Origin: Sphingobacterium daejeonense
GTDB taxonomy: Bacteria > Bacteroidota > Bacteroidia > Sphingobacteriales > Sphingobacteriaceae
NCBI RefSeq assembly: GCF_901472535.1
Contig: NZ_LR590470.1
Span: forward strand, 4,402,001-4,466,000
DNA: 64,000 bases
Reading direction: 5' to 3'
Position 1 is the stretch's first letter. Every line of letters starts with the position of its first letter. Both the position numbers and the translations under genes were made by a program. Shown piece after piece: positions 31,200 to 41,606 of the stretch. The notes below the pieces were generated by a model that was not told the DNA's origin, ran no database searches, and saw only the letters and a list, made by a program, of their open reading frames with translations.

Positions 31200-32069
31200 T
31201 TATTGGTTAGCTTTCAACTTATCAAGCATCTTATTCAAGCTTTCTTTCCATTCCGGAACATCAACTTTAAAGGTATGTTTTACTTTCTCCTTGCTCAACA
31301 ATGAATAATGTGGGCGCTTTGCTGGTGTAGGGTAACTAGCACTTGGAATTGGGTTCACCTTACAGTCTAGATCAGATTGATCTCTGATTTCTTTTGCAAA
31401 ATCATACCAGCTGATTCTACCTTCATTGGAATAATGATAAATTCCAGCAACCCATTTTCCATTTTCTATGATATACTTTATCAGAATAGCCAGGTCATAT
31501 GCATAAGTAGGGCTACCGATTTGATCTGAAACAACATTGATTTCATCCCCGCTGTTCATCAAGTTGAGCATGGTCTTGACAAAGTTTTTCCCAAATGTAG
31601 AATATACCCAAGCTGTTCTGATAATTATGGCATCATTGCAAAACTCTTGTACAGCCAATTCACCCTTTAATTTGGAAGCTCCATAGATATTAATTGGGTC
31701 CGTCGGTAGATCCTCACTTAAAGCTTCGTCTTTATTTCCCGGAAAAACATAATCCGTTGAGATATAGATCAACTTGACAGAATTTTTACCAGCATATTTG
31801 GCGATTTCCGATGTAGCAAGATGATTGACAACATTGGCAATATCAGGCTCCTGTTCCGCCAAATCAACAGCAGTATAGGCCGCTGAATGGATGATATAAT
31901 CCGGTTGATAATGATTAAGGATTCCTTGAATTAGGTCAGGATTGGTTAGATCTAGATCTTTTCGCTCCAGAAAATACAATTCAAAGCGATAGTCAGAATA
32001 CCAAATATCTTTTAGCTCAGAACCCAATTGGCCTGAACTTCCAGTAACCAATACTTTTTGCTTTTTCAA
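31200..32069 (-). CDS. rfbD: dTDP-4-dehydrorhamnose reductase
   Basis: Last step of dTDP-rhamnose synthesis. Intact, 289 residues. KVLVTGSSGQLGSELKDI is the cofactor loop; IHSAAYTAVDLAEQEPD, LIYISTDYVFPGNK, the catalytic YGASKLKGE and RTAWVYSTFGKNFVKTML follow. It lies two bases after the rfbC stop, so the two are co-translated. Confidence 0.95.
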   Translation of the reverse strand: MKKQKVLVTGSSGQLGSELKDIWYSDYRFELYFLERKDLDLTNPDLIQGILNHYQPDYIIHSAAYTAVDLAEQEPDIANVVNHLATSEIAKYAGKNSVKLIYISTDYVFPGNKDEALSEDLPTDPINIYGASKLKGELAVQEFCNDAIIIRTAWVYSTFGKNFVKTMLNLMNSGDEINVVSDQIGSPTYAYDLAILIKYIIENGKWVAGIYHYSNEGRISWYDFAKEIRDQSDLDCKVNPIPSASYPTPAKRPHYSLLSKEKVKHTFKVDVPEWKESLNKMLDKLKANQ

Positions 32070-32071
32070 TG

Positions 32072-32638
32072 TTAGTTAGTCTTTAGCTTTAATTGAGCAA
32101 TAGCATCCTCAAAGGACGGCAATAACCTGTCTTTGTCAGATACCAAGAGGTTGTCAGTTGGCAATGACCAGTCAATATTCAGTTGACTGTCGTTGTAGAT
32201 CACACCCCATTCCGCGTCTTTATTGTAAAGGTTATCGCATTTATAAGAAAACTCAGCAGTTTCGGATAATACAATAAAACCGTGCAAAAATCCTCTTGGC
32301 ACAAAAAGTTGTCGTTTGTTTTCAGCGCTTAACAGGACTGCAACATGCTTACCAAATGTGTTTGAGTCCGGTCTAGCATCAACAGCAACATCCAGCACCT
32401 CACCTTGTAATACTCGCACCAACTTAGCCTGTGCAAATTCACCAGCCTGTGCATGCAGACCACGCAATACAGCTTTGGTCGAGAAACTTTGGTTATCCTG
32501 AACAAAATCCACGTCCAAACCAATAGCTTTCTTAAAAACAGACTTATTGTAACTCTCAAAAAAATAGCCTCTGCTATCACCAAATACTCGAGGCTCTAAA
32601 ATGAAACAGTCCTTAAGACCAGTTTCTATTGCATTCAT
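32072..32638 (-). CDS. rfbC: dTDP-4-dehydrorhamnose 3,5-epimerase
   Basis: Cupin epimerase of 188 residues, intact. FILEPRVFGDSRGYFFESYN, the catalytic-site His in VLRGLHAQAGEFAQAKLVRV, GEVLDVAVDARPDSNTFGKH and FVPRGFLHGFIVLSE are visible, with EFSYKCDNLYNKDAEWG at the sugar site. It lies between rfbB and rfbD in the usual order B-C-D-A. Confidence 0.95.
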   Translation of the reverse strand: MNAIETGLKDCFILEPRVFGDSRGYFFESYNKSVFKKAIGLDVDFVQDNQSFSTKAVLRGLHAQAGEFAQAKLVRVLQGEVLDVAVDARPDSNTFGKHVAVLLSAENKRQLFVPRGFLHGFIVLSETAEFSYKCDNLYNKDAEWGVIYNDSQLNIDWSLPTDNLLVSDKDRLLPSFEDAIAQLKLKTN

Positions 32639-32768
32639 ATTATGAATCTAATTAATTATCCTTTTTATTAACCCCTTCAAATTCTACCCCTAAATTTAAC
32701 GTTTCTTAAAACACCATTCAAACCCAATTTCAATCAACCATTCCATTAAACTCTCTCCTTCTTTCCCT

Positions 32769-32800
32769 GTCTAATGTCTTATGTCTATTGTCTTATGTCT
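32769..32800. repeat. Degenerate GTCTTAT/GTCTAAT repeat
   Basis: Four imperfect units of GTCT(A/T)A(A/T)T-type sequence between rfbB and rfbC. The reverse complement (AGACATAAGACA) resembles the AGACATTAGACA repeats at 63402-63430. The rest of 32639-32809 holds no gene. Confidence 0.5.
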
Positions 32801-32809
32801 TTTTCACCC

Positions 32810-33862
32810 TCACATCTGATATCTACTCTCATAATACCTCTGATACTCTCCCGAACTCACCTGTTCCAGCCATTCTTGATTTTGCAAGAACCAATCAATG
32901 GTTTTCGACAGACCTTCCTCAAAAGTAACACTTGGCTCCCACCCTAGTTCATTCTTTATTTTTGTAGCATCGATTGCATATCTCAGGTCATGTCCTGGGC
33001 GGTCCATTACAAATTGTATCAATTTTTCAGATGTTCCGGCCTGGCGACCTAGTTTATCATCCATTTGCTTGCACAGTTCCTTTACCAAATCAATGTTTTT
33101 CCATTCATTGAACCCACCAATATTGTAGGAATCACCGTTTTTCCCTTGATGGAAAACTGTGTCTATAGCTCTCGCATGGTCAATTACAAATAACCAGTCA
33201 CGTGTATATTTCCCGTCGCCATAAATTGGCAAGGGTCTATTGTTGATTATATTGAGTATACAGAGAGGAATAAGTTTTTCAGGAAAATGATTGGGGCCGT
33301 AGTTATTCGAACAGTTTGTAATCACAACGGGCAGACCATAGGTATCATGGTAGGCACGCACAAAATGATCTGAAGCAGCTTTTGAAGCGGAATAAGGCGA
33401 ATGAGGATCATAACTGGTATCTTCCGTAAAAAACCCACTGTCGCCCAATGCTCCGAATACTTCATCTGTGGAAATATGGTGAAATCTCTTCCCTCCGAAA
33501 TCGCTGTTCCAAAGTTTCTTTGCAGTATTCAATAGATTGACAGTTCCAATTACATTTGTGTTTACAAATGCCATAGGGTCGGTAATGGATCTGTCCACAT
33601 GCGATTCTGCAGCAAGATGAATTACGGAGTCGGGTTGAAACTGTGTAAAAACATCTTCCAATGCGCCTTCATCGCGAATATCAGCTTTTACAAATGCATA
33701 ATTGAGATGTCCTTCAATATCTACAAGATTCTCAAGGTTACCAGCATAGGTCAGTGCATCCAAATTAATAATCTTATAATCCGGATATTTTAGCACAAAA
33801 TGCCTTACAACATGAGATCCAATAAATCCTGCTCCTCCTGTAATTAGAATTGTCTTATTCAT
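32810..33862 (-). CDS. rfbB: dTDP-glucose 4,6-dehydratase
   Basis: Second step of dTDP-rhamnose synthesis and first of the four rfb genes. Intact, 350 residues. ILITGGAGFIGSHVVRHF is the NAD loop; HLAAESHVDRSITDP, HISTDEVFGALG, the catalytic YSASKAASDHFVRAYH, NCSNNYGPNHFPEKLIPL and YGDGKYTRDWLFVIDHARA follow. All match RmlB closely. Confidence 0.97.
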   Translation of the reverse strand: MNKTILITGGAGFIGSHVVRHFVLKYPDYKIINLDALTYAGNLENLVDIEGHLNYAFVKADIRDEGALEDVFTQFQPDSVIHLAAESHVDRSITDPMAFVNTNVIGTVNLLNTAKKLWNSDFGGKRFHHISTDEVFGALGDSGFFTEDTSYDPHSPYSASKAASDHFVRAYHDTYGLPVVITNCSNNYGPNHFPEKLIPLCILNIINNRPLPIYGDGKYTRDWLFVIDHARAIDTVFHQGKNGDSYNIGGFNEWKNIDLVKELCKQMDDKLGRQAGTSEKLIQFVMDRPGHDLRYAIDATKIKNELGWEPSVTFEEGLSKTIDWFLQNQEWLEQVSSGEYQRYYESRYQM

Positions 33863-33931
33863 TCCACAAAATAAACAAATAAAACTAGTTACTTAATAAG
33901 GTCTTTATTTCTTTAGCTAAAAATGTAGTTT

Positions 33932-35049
33932 TTACTTTATAGCTTCCCGCAATTCTGGAATATTTAATTTGGAAAAACATTTTGATAGAGCAGTTTTTAG
34001 AAATTCACCATGGACAACTTTTTTCTTGATGATTTGGACATTGGATTTTATATCTGCATATACTTGAGCAGTGATTTTTTCGAAAATCTCATCAATTTCA
34101 GATAAGCTTTGTATGGTAAAACCAATATTATTCTCTTCCACGAAATTTGCCATTGCCGATTCTTTCCAAACAATAACTGGTAAGCCTTGGGACAGATACA
34201 TTGACAATTTATGGGGAGTTGAAAATTTTAAATATTGTTCAGCCAATCCGGTACATGTTTCTATACTACTCCCTTCCCAAACCAAACCAAACCAAACGAA
34301 AAACCACTGACGTCCATGGCAGGACTGCTTGGATTGAAAAAGCCCAAATATTCCATATTTTCTGGTAATTGCGTTTTGTTTCAAATTGATTCCATAAAGT
34401 TTTGCTTTGAAATTAGGCTTCCATTTATAGAGGAATTCTGCTTTTTCCGGGGTTAGGTTTCCTTCGAAAATAATATTCTTTTCAAAAACTTCATTACTAG
34501 CCGTGATCACTTGATAATTTGTATCGAGCCGGAAATCGAAAAGGTCTAAATTAACGACCTTAGCAGGATTTATTCGGTTACTTATGAGCCATTTTGACAT
34601 TTCCGCATTCTGAGAAATCACGATATCTGCAAAGTCCAGATATTTAATTTCATATTCAGGATCGATTTGCCCAATCCTTCGGATCGAATCTAAATCAATG
34701 ATCATCATGATGATGCGAATCCCTCTTTTGATTTTCGCACTATAAAGACTGTTGTATACAGCTTTAGCTACGTTAAACAAACTTTCAAAGGAATAAAAAC
34801 CAAAACCACATCATTAGCGTCTAGTTCTGCAATATATTTTTTGAAGGTTAGGTAATTGTAATAATTTGCATATCGCCTGGAAAGGATTCTCCTGATTCTA
34901 TATTTCGAATCCATTAAATTGACCTTGTAAAAATTATAGGTATTGGAAGTTGGAATATCTGATTTTATGATTTCGTAAACATCATATTTTGCTTTAAAGC
35001 CGGCATGGAAATCTTTATAATATAGATCGTTGATAACGTGGAATCTCAA
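33932..35049 (-). CDS. Galactofuranosyltransferase-like GT-B glycosyltransferase (frameshifted)
   Basis: The start at 35049 reads MRFHVINDLYYKDFHAGFKA. The second piece has IMMIIDLDSIRRIG, FADIVISQNAEMSKWLI, EKNIIFEGNLTPEKAEFLYK, FGLVWEGSSIETCTGLAEQY, STPHKLSMYLSQGLPVIVWK and ENNIGFTIQSLSEIDEIFE. The FGLVWxGxSIETCxG and PHKxSxYLxxGLPVIVW pattern is that of beta-1,6-galactofuranosyltransferase-like enzymes. One indel near 34775 splits it, and compensating shifts at 34290-34330 garble a short stretch that should read MDVSGFSFGLVWEG. About 370 residues. It stands first of the locus, upstream of rfbB. Confidence 0.8.
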
Positions 35050-35463
35050 GTTTTATGTGAACTCGCTAATAAAAGGTTACATGTATTTTAATTATGCAAA
35101 TGTATTTAAAATAAGCTCATAGAACTGCATAATACCTTATTATTCAAAATTTTACACAACAATAAAATTCATTATTTACGAGATAAAATTATAGAAATTT
35201 TCGGAAAGCTAGTGGATTCTAAAATTAAAATTTATCTATTTTAGGTATTTTAGGGTCGATAGCCGTTGGTTGCGTTGGTTAACCTGAGTCGAAAGCAGGA
35301 ACCGAAGAGTTGTCCCTATCCTTCGACTACTCGGGGACCGGGAATCAAAGGTGGTATCTGCCCTTCGAATGCTTAGGGCCCCCCTTCGGTGGTTTCGGCT
35401 CCAATAAGCCGCCGAAGGGCAGCAACAGGCGCTAGCCCGACTTATGCTGCGCTTTCTTATATA
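35050..35463. other. Intergenic region with a large GC-rich hairpin
   Basis: No gene is seen. 35050-35230 is AT-rich and probably carries the promoter of the glycosyltransferase gene. 35358-35422 is a large imperfect hairpin with outer arms CTGCCCTTCG / CGAAGGGCAG and inner CCTTCGG/CCGAAGG pairs. It is followed by GCGCTAGCCCGACTTATGC, a diverged relative of the REP-like repeat. It could end the transcript of the PHP phosphatase gene. Confidence 0.5.
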
Positions 35464-36249
35464 TTATGCCGTTTTTTTTTCGCTTTTTGATTCTATCAAT
35501 TTGGAGTTTTTGATAGGGCATCCTTTCAATAATTCTTGGACATCATATTTTGAAACCACGGCTTTTAGGGCTTCTAGGTGTCTTGTATGGTGCATATCAG
35601 TGCCTACAAAATCGTACATTCCAGCACGGATCAATGTCAAAGCGCATGTTTTAACATTCTCGCCATAGTACTTGCTGATGGACAACAGGTTCAACTGCAG
35701 GTAACAGCCGGCACTTTTTATTTCTTCGAAAATCTTGAAGTTGTTATGGTAGTAATTGTATCGTTCTGGGTGGGCTAGGATGGGTTGGTACCCGCGGTCT
35801 TGGATGTCTTTAATAATATTGAAAAGAGCTTTCGACTCCGAAAGGTATGACATCTCGATCAACATATATTTATCGTCGATCAAGCATAACTTGTCGGTTT
35901 CTATCCATTGGTCGATCTGGTCATCGATCATATACTCAGCACTGTAGTTGAGCTTGAAGTCGATGGCATTTGACTTGAGGTAATCGTTCAGTTTGCCATG
36001 AGCCACCTTGATAGTTTCAGGCGTATTGTTGTGTACACCGGCCATAACATGGGGCGTAGAAACACTGTTGTGAATGCCCAGTTCCTTAAGGCCATTGATC
36101 AATTTAATGGATTCCTCCACGTCAGGGCTACCGTCATCGATTCCTGGAAGGATATGATTGTGTATATCCCATCCGACCCAATTCAGTCGATTTTTGTACG
36201 AAGGTTCTGCCTTCTTGTTGCCCCCAAATAAATTACTCCAAAATCCCAT
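35464..36249 (-). CDS. CpsB/YwqE-type PHP tyrosine-protein phosphatase
   Basis: Intact 261-residue PHP-fold phosphatase that removes phosphate from BY-kinases such as Wzc. The metal site DIHNHILPGIDDGSPDVEES is near residue 30, followed by STPHVMAGVHNNTPETI, MLIEMSYLS, PILAHPERYNYY and FVGTDMHHTRHLEAL with the last His/Asp ligands. It is placed about 33 kb from its presumed substrate kinase at the other end of the locus. Confidence 0.9.
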   Translation of the reverse strand: MGFWSNLFGGNKKAEPSYKNRLNWVGWDIHNHILPGIDDGSPDVEESIKLINGLKELGIHNSVSTPHVMAGVHNNTPETIKVAHGKLNDYLKSNAIDFKLNYSAEYMIDDQIDQWIETDKLCLIDDKYMLIEMSYLSESKALFNIIKDIQDRGYQPILAHPERYNYYHNNFKIFEEIKSAGCYLQLNLLSISKYYGENVKTCALTLIRAGMYDFVGTDMHHTRHLEALKAVVSKYDVQELLKGCPIKNSKLIESKSEKKTA

Positions 36250-36361
36250 TTTCTCAATTATTTAGTTGTTTGGTAATAGGTAATATCTGTTTTATTAGAT
36301 GTTCTGTTTGTCAATAAGGTTTAATTAATACGTCAAAAATGAACCTTATGCTACAAAAATT

Positions 36362-37351
36362 TTAAATCAGCCCCGAATTATCTTTCTCAAGTTGTTCGTA
36401 AACGGCCTTAACATCCTGTGCTCTGTTCCTATCCAAAACCAATACCGCATCATCCGTACTCACTAACATACAGTTAGTTAAGCCTACAAATACAGTATGC
36501 TTGTTAGTACCTACAACAATATTGCCATTTTCATCTACAGGATGTCCCTTGCCCTTAAAATATTCGAACAACGAGTCAAATGCCCCCATATCTGACCATT
36601 CGAATCTCGCCTGAACCACTTTTATCAAGTCACTTCTTTCCATGACCGCATAGTCAATGCTCTTGGAAGGGATCAGCTTAGAATGTTCTTCATCCAATAC
36701 CAGGTCCTCAGCGTATTCAAATGCTACTTCCGCTGCATTGTACAGCTTGGGTTCGAACCGCATCAATTCTTCCAGGTAAACACCTGCCTTGAAGCAGAAG
36801 ATCCCGGAATTCCACAGAAAGTTTCCTTTCTTCAGGAAGTCCCGTGCGGTGTCCTCATTGGGTTTCTCACGAAATGAAAGTACGGTATTTCCTTCGTGCT
36901 CGATATATCCGTAACCCGTCTCCGGCCTGGTCGGTACGATACCGAAAGTCGCAATGAATCCCTCTTGCGCGTACATGATGCCCTGGTTGATGGCTTCCCT
37001 GTAGTTTTTCATGCCTTCGATCAGGTGATCTGAAGGAGTTACGATCAGAATATCGTCCGGATCGGCATGAAATGCCGCAAATGCAATTGCTGCTGCCGTG
37101 TTGCGCGGTGCAGCCTCAGCGATAATATCATAGCTCACGGGCTTTAAATATGGCTCTGCGATAGTCTTGTTCTGGGTCGAGCCCACTAGGATCACTTTGG
37201 ATGCTATCTCTTGGTTTCTGGCAATGGTTAGCTCAAAAAGAGTTTTTCCCTCGAAGATTGGAAGGTATTGCTTTGGCTTGGATTTGCGTGAAAGGGGCCA
37301 TAAGCGAGAACCCACCCCCCCAGAAAGTATTACATTAATTATTTTTCCCAT
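36362..37351 (-). CDS. manC: Mannose-1-phosphate guanylyltransferase
   Basis: Makes GDP-mannose. Intact, 329 residues, a stand-alone pyrophosphorylase domain without the C-terminal isomerase part. VILSGGVGSRLWPLSRKSKP, KQYLPIFEGKTLFELTI, AEAAPRNTAAAIAFAAF, ILIVTPSDHLI, GYGYIEHEG, FREKPNEDTARDFL and SIDYAVMERSDLIKVV are the family signs. GDP-mannose may feed the capsule. The start is two bases from the stop of the exonuclease gene. Confidence 0.95.
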   Translation of the reverse strand: MGKIINVILSGGVGSRLWPLSRKSKPKQYLPIFEGKTLFELTIARNQEIASKVILVGSTQNKTIAEPYLKPVSYDIIAEAAPRNTAAAIAFAAFHADPDDILIVTPSDHLIEGMKNYREAINQGIMYAQEGFIATFGIVPTRPETGYGYIEHEGNTVLSFREKPNEDTARDFLKKGNFLWNSGIFCFKAGVYLEELMRFEPKLYNAAEVAFEYAEDLVLDEEHSKLIPSKSIDYAVMERSDLIKVVQARFEWSDMGAFDSLFEYFKGKGHPVDENGNIVVGTNKHTVFVGLTNCMLVSTDDAVLVLDRNRAQDVKAVYEQLEKDNSGLI

Positions 37352-37353
37352 AA

Positions 37354-37878
37354 TTATCCTAGTTTTTTCATTTCAATGGCATCATCAACTCTTAGGTACA
37401 GCTCTGCTGTCGCCCTAGCGTCTGAAAGTGCATCGTGGTGCTTCAGCTCAACGCCCATCAGCTCACAGCAGATACTCAATTTAGTACGCTCAAACCCCAG
37501 TGACCTGTAAATCCTGCTCGTACAGTCCCAAATTGTGTCAAGGCCAAGATCCTCGTAGCAAAGGTCGTAGAATTCCATGGTTTCCTTCAGGACCGAACGG
37601 TCCAGAAGTTCATCGTGGGCCACCATATGCTTGCAAACCAAAATGTCCCTGATGCTTGGAAACAACTCAATAAATGTCGGTGCCGAAACCGTATGTTTCG
37701 GCTTGATGCCATGGACACGTGAAGTTTGCCACATGTATCTGTTCTGGGGCGGTTGCACCAGACTGTAAAATTCATTGACAATGTCCCCATCAACAACCTC
37801 GACAATCCCGACAGCGCAAACGCTGCTGTATTTCGCAGTAGCTAATTCAAAGTCTATAGCGGTAAATGTTTTCGACAT
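37354..37878 (-). CDS. DnaQ-like 3'-5' exonuclease (DEDDh)
   Basis: About 174 residues from the preferred start at 37878 (MSKTFTAIDFELATAK); the upstream Met gives an unlikely hydrophobic extension. The ExoI DxE is TAIDFELATA, the second Asp is in ICKHMVAHDELLDRSVLKE, and the last motif is HDALSDARATAEL. The Bacteroidetes form is close to the exonuclease domain of DNA polymerase III epsilon. It lies between rarA and manC. Role in DNA repair or RNA trimming is not decided. Confidence 0.88.
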   Translation of the reverse strand: MSKTFTAIDFELATAKYSSVCAVGIVEVVDGDIVNEFYSLVQPPQNRYMWQTSRVHGIKPKHTVSAPTFIELFPSIRDILVCKHMVAHDELLDRSVLKETMEFYDLCYEDLGLDTIWDCTSRIYRSLGFERTKLSICCELMGVELKHHDALSDARATAELYLRVDDAIEMKKLG

Positions 37879-37901
37879 CTTTATGTTAAAAAAAATTAGA
37901 C

Positions 37902-39186
37902 TCAATAACCATACTTACCTTTCCACCTTTCTCGCAGGGAAATCCTAAGCTTGTCTTCCGCCGGGTTCTTGCCCGGCTCATATAACTTCTCAGAGGCCAG
38001 TTCTGAGGGCATATACTCCTGTTCAACGAAGTTCCCTGCATAAACATGGGCATACATATATTCCGTGCCATAGTCCAGTTCCTTCATTAATTTTGTCGGC
38101 GCATTCCGCAAATGTAACGGAACCGAAAGGTTGCCGGTCCTCTTCACCATGGCCTGAGCTTTGTTGATCGCCTCGTATGAGGCGTTGCTCTTAGCTGAAC
38201 AAGCCAGATAGACAACTGTTTGCGACAAAATTATGCGCGACTCCGGCCAACCTATGACATTGACTGCCTGAAAGCAATTGTTCGCCAACAGAAGTGCGTT
38301 GGGATTTGCATTCCCAACATCCTCCGAAGCGAGGATCAACAGCCTCCGAGCAATAAATTTTGGATCCTCTCCTCCCTCGATCATCCTTGCCAGCCAATAG
38401 ACCGCAGCATTAGGGTCAGAACCACGAATGGACTTGATAAATGCTGAGATGATATCATAATGATGCTCGCCTGATTTGTCATATCGAATGCGGTTCTGCT
38501 GCACATGTTTGGCTACAAACTCATTAGTGATCTCGTGTTTGCCGTGTGAGGCGGCCTGAGTTACCAGTTCCAAGATGTTAAGCAGCTTCCGGGCATCTCC
38601 TCCCGAGAGCTGAAGCAGGGCTTCATATTCCTTGACCTGAACGTTCTCTTCCTTCAAGTATTCATCCTGCGTCAAGGCCTGGTCCACAATCTCTACCAGC
38701 TCATCCTTGCTCAGTTCTTTCAGAACATACACCTGACAGCGGGAGAGCAGAGCGGATATAACCTCAAAGGAAGGGTTTTCCGTAGTAGCACCGATCAAAG
38801 TCACGGTCCCTCTTTCAACCGCACCCAAACAATGAATCCTGTTGGGATTTAGAAAACCTATGGATCTCATCGATAAACAAGATCGGCTGTTTCCTGATTG
38901 AACTGCCGCATCTGTTCTGCTTTTTCGATCACCTCACGGACCTCCTTGACCCCGGATTGTATGGCGCTCAAGCTATAATAGGGGCGGTCCAGGGATTTCG
39001 CGATCAAGAGCGCCAGTGTAGTCTTACCTACTCCTGGGGGGTCCCCAGAAGATCATGGACGGAACGGACTTCCGTTCTATGGCATTCCACAGCACGGCAC
39101 CCTCACCGACAATATGCTGTTGACCAAATATATTCTGTAAGATTATTGGGACGCATCCGCTCAGCCAAAGGTATTTGTGTTGCCAT
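37902..39186 (-). CDS. rarA: Replication-associated recombination protein A (frameshifted)
   Basis: AAA+ ATPase of the MgsA/WRNIP1/RarA family that acts at stalled replication forks. The intact part covers LGAVERGTVTLIGATTENPS, ALLSRCQVYVLKELSKDEL, GDARKLLNILELV, IKSIRGSDPNAAVYWLARM, ASEDVGNANPNALLLANNCF and a standard C-terminus. The N-terminus (MATQIPLAERMRPNNLTEYI, Walker A GPPGVGKTTLALLIAK, Walker B ILFIDEIHRFSKSQQD) is in shifted frames. Indels lie near 39130, in the C-rich run at 39036-39042, and near 38845. About 425 residues in all. A housekeeping gene broken this way argues for sequencing errors. Confidence 0.92.
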
Positions 39187-40368
39187 AATTCACAAAGCTA
39201 TCGAATTTTCATAGTAAAGGCAACGTAAAAAGTATATAGTAATATGAATGTGGCAATATGTCTATGAGCCTTAATAGTTGTTTCTTGTTTCCCCTTACTT
39301 ATAACTTCCTGCCTATGGCTAACTGTGAAAAAAATCTTTCCTTAGCCACTCCACTAACAGTACGTTAGTACCTTCCACCACCTTTTCAGCATCCTGCAGG
39401 ATATAAGCAAAAGTGGCGCCAGAAGCCGATCCCAGAGCTCTCCTGGGTTGTCTCAAAGGGTGCCAGAAAAGTATTTCTACTAACAGCGACGGCACTTTTT
39501 AACAATGTAGAAAAAAGAAGACCCGGTACTTTCCCTGCACCGGGTCTGAAATAAACTAAATAAATAAAACACTTTCCCGTGCGAGACAATTCCCACCAGA
39601 TCACCCACCTCATAAATAACAAATATATTCAATGGTATTTCGGTCCCACGGGCAACAATATAGCAATTTTTTGAAGATCCTAAAAAAATGTGGAGATCTC
39701 CATGAGATCGGCATCAAAACCAACTCAACTAATTCCTTACCAAACATTACTCCACGGGCAAAAATTTTAAAAGCAACATCTGTATCTAGTGATTCCCTGG
39801 CCTGAGGATGTCCCGAATGCACCGAACAATAGGATAAAATCACCCCTACACTCCCTACAGCGAAAGGAAGGTGAACGACCAATCTGGGCAAAGTCTGTCA
39901 GGATGACTCCATGCCTGCGCCAAATCTACCAATCAATTGGCTGAAAATCCATTTGAGGAACCGCTCGCCTTTTTGCACACATAAAGTTTGCTTGGTGATT
40001 GACACAATAATAACTGCTTAAACCAACAAAAGGAAACATTCAGCCACAAATTATACAGTAGCCATTCACCGCAAAGAGCCAAAGCGAGAACAGGACAGGG
40101 CAAGAGCGGCGGGGTTTCGCAGGCCGCAAATGAGCGGAGGGATTGCAGGATTTACATTAATGTCACTTGTGTCTCTCATGTTTCAATTCCTTTAAAACAA
40201 CAAGAATTTTAATTCTCTTTGGTTGCGAAATAGGAACTGCTTTTCTTGGTCTGTAAATATGTGTTTTACTATTGAAACTGTAACGTGGATTATAAAAAAT
40301 CGAGGTTATGTTAGCCTATAAACAACTATAGTATTCTATTACTTTATTTGCATTAGGCACTCAAAATA
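39187..40368. other. Gene-poor stretch
   Basis: No gene I can support. On the minus strand 39640-39900 reads as coding-like fragments in alternating frames (SLDTDVAFKIFARGVMFGKE, FDADLMEISTFF) but matches no family I know. A short fragment ILQDAEKVVEGTNVLLVEWL is visible near 39340-39400. A terminator sits at 39511-39547. 40060-40140 is purine-rich and GC-rich without an ORF. Confidence 0.4.
39511..39547 (-). terminator. Intrinsic terminator
   Basis: A 9-bp stem AGACCCGGT/ACCGGGTCT with an 11-nt loop is followed, on the minus strand, by TC and six Ts. It would end a minus-strand transcript coming from about 39550-39950, where no recognisable gene remains. Confidence 0.7.
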
Positions 40369-40731
40369 TCACAAACAGGGCTTTAATAACAAGTATGCCG
40401 TTAATTCACTGGTAATTGATGGGTTGAAATAATCTAAAAGAGACAGCCTGATTTCATTACGCACTATTTTGAAATTAAATACGCCACTTTCGTAATTGCC
40501 ATTATCCTTGTTGATGTGATTGTGATATAATAGTTTGCTATTGTCATGAAATGCTCCGAACATTTCACCATCCTTAACGTATTTATTTGAATATTAGCAA
40601 AAAATCAGGTTTTCTTGTTGGTCTAACACAAACTTTGTTCCAATGGGGAATAACGGATTTTTTTCCGAAGGTGCATCTATAACAAAACATTTGCCGTCGA
40701 TTCCGAGTTGTGAACTAGTCCCATTACCCAT
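40369..40731 (-). CDS. Hypothetical protein (one stop or shift inside)
   Basis: Unrecognised protein of about 120 residues: MGNGTSSQLGIDGKCFVIDA, SEKNPLFPIGTKFVLDQQEN, then a stop near 40595 and a second piece MFGAFHDNSKLLYHNHINKD with ESGVFNFKIVRNEIRLSLLD. The start overlaps the end of the GNAT gene as TGATG, which suggests an operon. No signal peptide or membrane helix is seen. Confidence 0.4.
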
Positions 40732-41201
40732 CAGAAATTTGGCCATTCTATAATATGTAAGCAGTTGACCGTTCTATACAGGAATGCTATCAATCTTAAA
40801 GGTAAGATAACTTAGGCCCTCGTAAAAACGTTTTGCAAAAAGTGAGGAATGTAGTTCAATGAAAGAGTGTTTATTTCGAACGGCGATACCTTCCAGTTTT
40901 TCCATGAGCAATCTGACGTATCCCTTGACCTGGCAGGACGGTTCTACAAACAATCGCTTGACATGCCGCAATTAAAGTTGCCGTCCCAACTATCTTCCCT
41001 TCTTCCCTGAGTACTATAATTGGGTGGTCCTTGCTTTCTTGGAGAATATCCTTTTTGCCGAGATAAGAAAGGAAAAAGTCGATGGCCTCCCGTGCATATA
41101 TACCTTTTATAGCTATGTTCTACAGTGGCACCAATAAATAAATGAAGCTCATTCAGGTCAAGTTCTGAAAAGAACGATAGTTCAATATTTGCATTCGTCA
41201 T
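40731..41201 (-). CDS. GNAT family N-acetyltransferase (frameshifted)
   Basis: Joined protein of about 157 residues: MTNANIELSFFSELDLNELH, AREAIDFFLSYLGKKDIL, PIIVLREEGKIVGTATLI, then KRLFVEPSCQVKGYVRLLME (the acetyl-CoA loop, a variant of the RxxGxG/A motif), ELHSSLFAKRFYEGLSYLT and the usual ending NGQLLTYYRMAKFL. At least two indels (near 41100 and 40970) and one in-frame TAG near 40772 break it, so it may be a decayed gene. Substrate unknown. Confidence 0.6.
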
Positions 41202-41606
41202 ATCTATTTCAATTTATTGTTATTAAGAGATGCTACTTAAATAAACTCCCTTGGAATTGCTTTTTTGCGTTATGCAACGCTTTAAAGAAAATGAATCCAT
41301 AAACTTTGATGTTCATTCCTACCGCATATCTACATTGGATCTGTTTCGCCCGCTCTTACAAAACCGAACCTTTTTTGTAATAGTCTAATGCTTTTCCATC
41401 TGAATTATCGTTCGTTTTTCTAAAATTTCCGGGGTGGAGGGAATAGAAGTCGGCAAACTCATCTTCATCGATCCGGTACAGGGTATTGAGGAAATGGCCA
41501 TCCGAGGGTCCCTTCCGCCAGAACAGCGGCCTGCCGATATCACATCGGTGCACTTTGCCAGAACTTGGACTGGTACTGAAACAGGACACCTCTTTCATTT
41601 TCTTGT

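Noticed and set aside
32639..32809. Possible CRISPR-like or tandem repeat array
   Set aside because: Units are only 7-8 bases, degenerate and without spacers; no cas genes are in the window.
34290..34330. GGTTTGGTTTGG tandem repeat in a glycosyltransferase gene
   Set aside because: Considered as a phase-variable tract, but the repeat is short, encodes a conserved FGLVWEG stretch, and the nearby shifts are compensating and better explained as sequence errors.
39386..39622. 78-residue minus-strand ORF
   Set aside because: It reads straight through a strong terminator hairpin with a T-tract, and its residues show no domain.
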